A DNA stretch of 34,116 bases from NCBI GenBank assembly GCA_015680685.1, contig MNCI01013780.1:967-35082 (forward strand). The letters are read 5' to 3'. The position numbers and the translations under genes were made by a program. Within the stretch, counting starts at the first letter, position 1. Each line of letters opens with the position of its first letter. The DNA comes from Gnetum montanum (taxonomy: Eukaryota; Streptophyta; Gnetopsida; Gnetales; Gnetaceae). A model generated the notes under the pieces. That model did no database searches. It was not told the DNA's origin and saw only the letters and a program-made list of their open reading frames with translations. Below are positions 30,713 through 34,116 of this stretch, one piece after another.

Positions 30713-33062
30713 GCTTCTCCTTTATTTACTAGTGCCTTTCCTTTTGAGGCACCAACACCCTCTTTATTCATGGGATACACCTCTTTGTCTCCAAAAATGT
30801 CCTCCTCGTTAACAAGAGGATTCTTCCTAATAACAAGAGCCCTTGCCTTAGTGGCAGGAGTTCTCTCCCTCTTGATCGAGGTCCTTTCTTCCAAGAATGG
30901 GGCCTTCGTGTCTTTATTTGTCACCCCCATCTTAGGGGCCAACACCTCTTCATCGCCTTCTTCTTCTTCCTCTTCTTCCTCTAGTAGCCAAGAAACATGT
31001 TTGTATTAGCTCAAAACAGGTTAGCTTACAGTAGGTGTTATGCTATGAGACACTATCTAGCATAGCACAATGTAGCAAGAATTAACAAAGTAGGTGTAGA
31101 AATAGACACGAACAAAAGTGTTGACCAATGGGGGGTTGCTTCCTCTATAGTTTCAGCCGTAGTCTCTGCCCCTCCTCTTCCTCCATATGAAGGGCTTCCT
31201 CATTTGAAGCAAGCCTCTTTTGTGGAAAATTACTGGCCACAGTCTTAGCTATGAGATGTTTTCCCTGCGACACACTACTGGCTACAGCAGGGGGTGTCTC
31301 TCCTATGCTTTCTTGACCACAAAAGTTGTGGGCCACCTGATCCTTAGTCATCATAGAGAATGACTCCCCAATTATTTTTGGGGGATCTTGGGCTCGGGTG
31401 ATCTAGAGGATTTGGTCGATCCATGGTCTAGAAATCTAGTTGCAATTTTGCATGATCCAAGCTCCATTCTCATGGATTACCATAAGCTCCGTAAAATGCT
31501 ACAAGCAAGCTATGTAAAAGGCATAATATATATTGGAATGGAACTCTGGCTTCTTACGGAGCCCCAAGATTTTGGTCTGCAAGACTTTACATAGAAACCT
31601 AGCCCAGTTGTAGTGAGCCCCTTCTTTCATAACCTCATGCATTACCTAGGCTTGCTTAATCCCTAGGACATTTTCTTGGGAAAGAAACTAGGGGAATGCA
31701 TGAGCACAGAAGACAAGATAAACCTCCTTGGCAGGTCCCAACTTAAGCTTCTCCATGGAGAGCTCCTTCTACTCCTTGGCAATCCCTAATCACTTTTAAA
31801 TGTCCTTCTTCTAAAGGTTCAGCTCCCTCTTTGTCTTTGACCTTATGAGGATGTCGTTGGTAGGGACACCAAAGAGGTCCATGAATAGCTGGTCATTGAT
31901 TTCAATGACCACCCATACATCCTATATGCACGTGTAGAAGTGATCCACTAGGGAGAGCATCTCGACGGCAGGAACACTTGGATTTGGGGCTAGGAATAGA
32001 TCCATAAGCCCAACCTTTTAGATATTCTGGACCAAGGAGTCTGAAGCCACACTGCATATCCAACGTTGGCTCCCATTTACTTCTCCATACTTGAAGTAGA
32101 TGTTTACCTCCTAGTTCTCGGTGGTTACCATTGTCACCTCCTGGGAGTTTTTTGCCCCTATAGCAATTTTCACAAGAAATGTTTAGCATAAAAAACATAG
32201 AAAACATAAAATATTGCAAAGGCACTTAATCATGCAGCACCCACTATTTAGCTTACCAAGTTTGTATGGCAATGGGAATGGAAGAACACTAACTAGAACT
32301 TGTTCAACAGTGATCATTTTGACGGGTGTCTATCCCTCATCCAACCAACCAAACTCCTTGCATCTGCCATAGGGAATGGGGTATAGGTCTAGGTAGGTGT
32401 GGTATTCACCCCTGCATTGACCAATCACACTTGCCTGTAGGTTCTTAGTAGAAGAGAACTCCTGTAGGGCTATCTGTGTTGTGGTCAGCACATCCATTTT
32501 ATCGTAAAGTCCTTCCTTGTTAATGTAGAACTTGGTAATAAAAACATACTATTATCATTTGGAAAACATAGCAAGCATCACAAAATACAGCGGAACAAGG
32601 CTACAAAACTCACCCGCCAGCATAGTAGATAGTTCCTGGTGGGTTTTGGAAGCACGTTCACATATGATGTGCAATGAATAATGTGTTGTAAGGATGGTAG
32701 TAGCTGTACTCAGGCATATCCTAGATCCTAGCCAAATGCCTCAATTCTTTGGGGTGTTGACTGCCTCTTTCTCCCTACCTACTACTAATTTTCCGATCCA
32801 TTAAAAACCTTAGGATACCTTGGTTTGCCCTAGGCAATAGGTTTCCGTTATGATGGCTACCTCTTCCTCCTCTAGGTATGACCAAATGATCACATTGAAG
32901 TGTTGGAGGAGGAATTGTAGGAACTCCTATGCTCCTTTCGTAAACTAGACCGCCCACTCCCCCACACATGTATGGGGAGGAGGAACATTGGCCACTGGTC
33001 TATTTACGCAACACAGGACCCCTGCAATTTCTAAGATAATTAGAATTGGCCTTAGCACCATC

Positions 33063-33599
33063 CTGCACAACACAACCAACAAGTGTTAGCATCATGTCCA
33101 AGTGCAATGCACACACAACATAGCAACACCTAGCATTTTAGCATATAGTGTAGCATAACCCTCTTCCCACACATAGTGTAGTAGGAACATGAAAGAAATA
33201 ACATAGAAAAAATATCCTAGGGTAGCAATAGAGAAATTAACCCTAACAGGGAAATTAACGATATGCCCTAACAAAACACATGTCTCACTACCACATCATG
33301 AATGGCCAAACCCTCCTGAGGGTCCTACACTATGCCATTCAAACTCCAAGTAACTTAAACTTTCCAAACCCCTGTAGTTATGACAACCATAGCGATGGCA
33401 GTTTAGGCGGCCTTGCATGCGATGTTAGTATAGCGTTTGTGCATCTGTCATGGTCAAAACTACAACAGTGACCATGTAAAGGATAAAACAATGACAATGC
33501 AATGACAGAAAACATGGATAACTGAAACTAAATAAAAAAATGAGAGAAAAAAACAAAATTGATAACAAAAGTACAAAAAAATAGAGGAGGCATAGCAGC
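33063..33599 (-). other. Remaining part of intron 1 of the antisense gene in element B
   Basis: The acceptor TTGTGTTGTGCAG|GATGG lies at 33,063. The stretch upstream (minus sense) holds TAGCATA/GTGTAGCATA words (33,130-33,180) and a block near 33,310-33,380 that resembles the A intron (AACCCTCCTGAGGGT..., CCAAACCCCTGTAGT). It ends abruptly at 33,600 at the inverted terminal repeat. No donor, first exon or TATA box was found before that point. Confidence 0.45.
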
Positions 33600-33800
33600 T
33601 GATGAGTGGCGAGGCACCCCTACACTCAACCATATGAATACGAGTGTAACACGCATGATCTGGTCGACCTCTACAGACTAAGTGCCTACATGCCTCATGG
33701 AACACTTAAGGTTAATTATTTGTTGTCTTCCTAGACTTACTTGTATTTTTCATGGTGTATGGTTAAGTATGTCTGAGGTATATGATTTCTATATCTTTTT
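33600..33800 (-). repeat. Right copy of the ~200-bp inverted dispersed repeat
   Basis: Reverse complement of 1-200 with the same end CCACTCATCA (here read from 33,609 to 33,600). The left edge of the homology fades near 33,800, where the other copy reaches the window edge, so the full repeat is longer. See the left copy for the interpretation as the end of another LTR element. Confidence 0.65.
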
Positions 33801-34116
33801 GTGTTTTATCTCCTATGTTGTTGAGTTGAAGGGTGAAGAGACTAATTCCTAACTTTAACTAATTAACTAATTCTAAATTAACCTAGTGTCAGCATCCATT
33901 CCCACTTACCGTACACACCCTAAACCAATGCAACCATGGCTACCAAATGCTAATCATTGCTGGGATCACCATGCGTAACGCACGTGCTCGAAGCAGTCGT
34001 ACTGAGGCACTTAACTAGGAGAGAAGGGTTGAAAAAGATTTAATTCCTAATAAAGCATGTAAATAATAGATAATAAATAATAATAAATAAAATCCTAATT
34101 AGCCTATTCCATGCAC
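33801..34116. other. Unidentified sequence beyond the right terminal repeat
   Basis: No open frame or known repeat recognised. If the neighbouring repeat is an LTR end in minus orientation, this would be the remainder of that LTR. AT-rich runs (AATAATAGATAATAAATAAT) lie near the end. Confidence 0.35.

Larger units (their letters stand above)
29240..33062 (-). pseudogene. Antisense multi-exon gene of element B, FCP1-like HAD domain at N-terminal side
   Basis: Minus-strand exons: 33,062-32,614, 32,530-32,257, 32,157 to about 31,126, 30,980-30,387, 30,283-29,463 and 29,373-29,240. Introns are 83-145 bp. Good sites include GTAAGC...TATAG (32,256-32,158) and GTAAGT...GATAG (30,386-30,284); the frame joins correctly across both (KL|G|AKN; LEV|A|SRL). 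The first exon resembles an FCP1/NIF HAD phosphatase: ILIILEIAGVLCC (motif I, its first Asp now Glu), EFLQFLLQHFNVIIWS, FLMDRK, and HPYNTLFIAHHM...NPPGT (motif IV-like). It contains frameshifts. Next come DLYPIPYGRCKEFGWLDEG, VEMLSLVDHFYTC with LFMDLFGVPTND, an acidic Glu run, a 12-residue duplication and a coiled-coil-like part (30,180-30,000). The tail is acidic, with stop TGA at 29,240-29,242. Exon 1 and the promoter are missing here but seen in A. The role is unknown; HAD identity is an inference from motifs. Confidence 0.6.
22776..33599 (+). mobile_element. Element B: Tat-type retrotransposon, 5' LTR to antisense gene
   Basis: Order on the plus strand: 5' LTR (22,776-24,468), leader with a tandem duplication, gag-protease frame (24,854-28,671), tandem array (28,800-29,068), then a multi-exon minus-strand gene (33,062 down to 29,240) and part of its first intron. 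At 33,600 the homology to element A stops at the inverted terminal repeat, so pol and the 3' LTR are absent from the window or displaced. Compared with A it is better preserved: gag-PR needs only one frameshift and some twenty stops to be read through. Gene order matches A wherever both can be compared. Confidence 0.8.

Noticed and set aside
33092-33705. Minus-strand frames at 33,092-33,274 and 33,460-33,705 as first exons of the antisense gene
   Set aside because: The first lies in the intron before the acceptor at 33,063; the second crosses into the dispersed terminal repeat. Neither resembles the first exon seen in element A.

Overview
The window reads as intergenic DNA from a large, repeat-rich seed-plant nuclear genome. 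It is AT-rich, carries no intact long open frame, has plant-style GT...AG introns, and nearly all recognisable coding sequence belongs to decayed Ty3/gypsy LTR retrotransposons. The species cannot be told from the sequence. The order reverse transcriptase - RNase H - second (archaeal-type) RNase H - integrase in one copy places the family in the Tat lineage (the group that includes Ogre, Grande and Retand).

Layout. (1) 1-377: a ~200-bp terminal repeat ending in CA, joined to a fragment of a second RNase H domain. (2) about 500-4,720: element C, minus strand, mostly its gag, with a 33-bp minisatellite in the gag linker. (3) about 4,740-17,055: element A, plus strand: end of gag plus protease; tandem repeats; remains of a gene on the opposite strand with two tandem promoter/first-exon modules; tandem repeats; a pol frame (RT to integrase); more tandem repeats; a 3' LTR holding a 360-bp duplication next to a single N. 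(4) 17,056-22,775: AT-rich spacer with one unidentified decayed coding stretch. (5) 22,776-33,599: element B, plus strand: 5' LTR, duplicated leader, gag-protease frame, tandem repeats, then a long multi-exon gene on the minus strand, cut off in its first intron. (6) 33,600-34,116: the same ~200-bp terminal repeat as at the left end, inverted, then unidentified sequence.

Main point. In both A and B the interval after protease holds a spliced gene in the opposite orientation; in A this interval lies between protease and reverse transcriptase. Introns at matching positions in the two copies show that it travelled with the retroelement. Being antisense to the genomic RNA, its introns would not be spliced out during retrotransposition. 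In B its first preserved coding exon resembles an FCP1/NIF-type HAD phosphatase domain; later exons encode unrecognised, acidic and coiled-coil parts. In A it has lost its middle exons but keeps its own TATA-box promoter region, duplicated in tandem. Tandem arrays sharing the core CCTTAAACTAGCA or CCTAAAACTAGCA flank these modules, so the element appears built as gag-PR, array, antisense gene, array, RT-IN, array, LTR. All copies here are dead: many in-frame stops (mostly TAG/TAA/TGA explicable by C-to-T change), frameshifts and lost catalytic residues.
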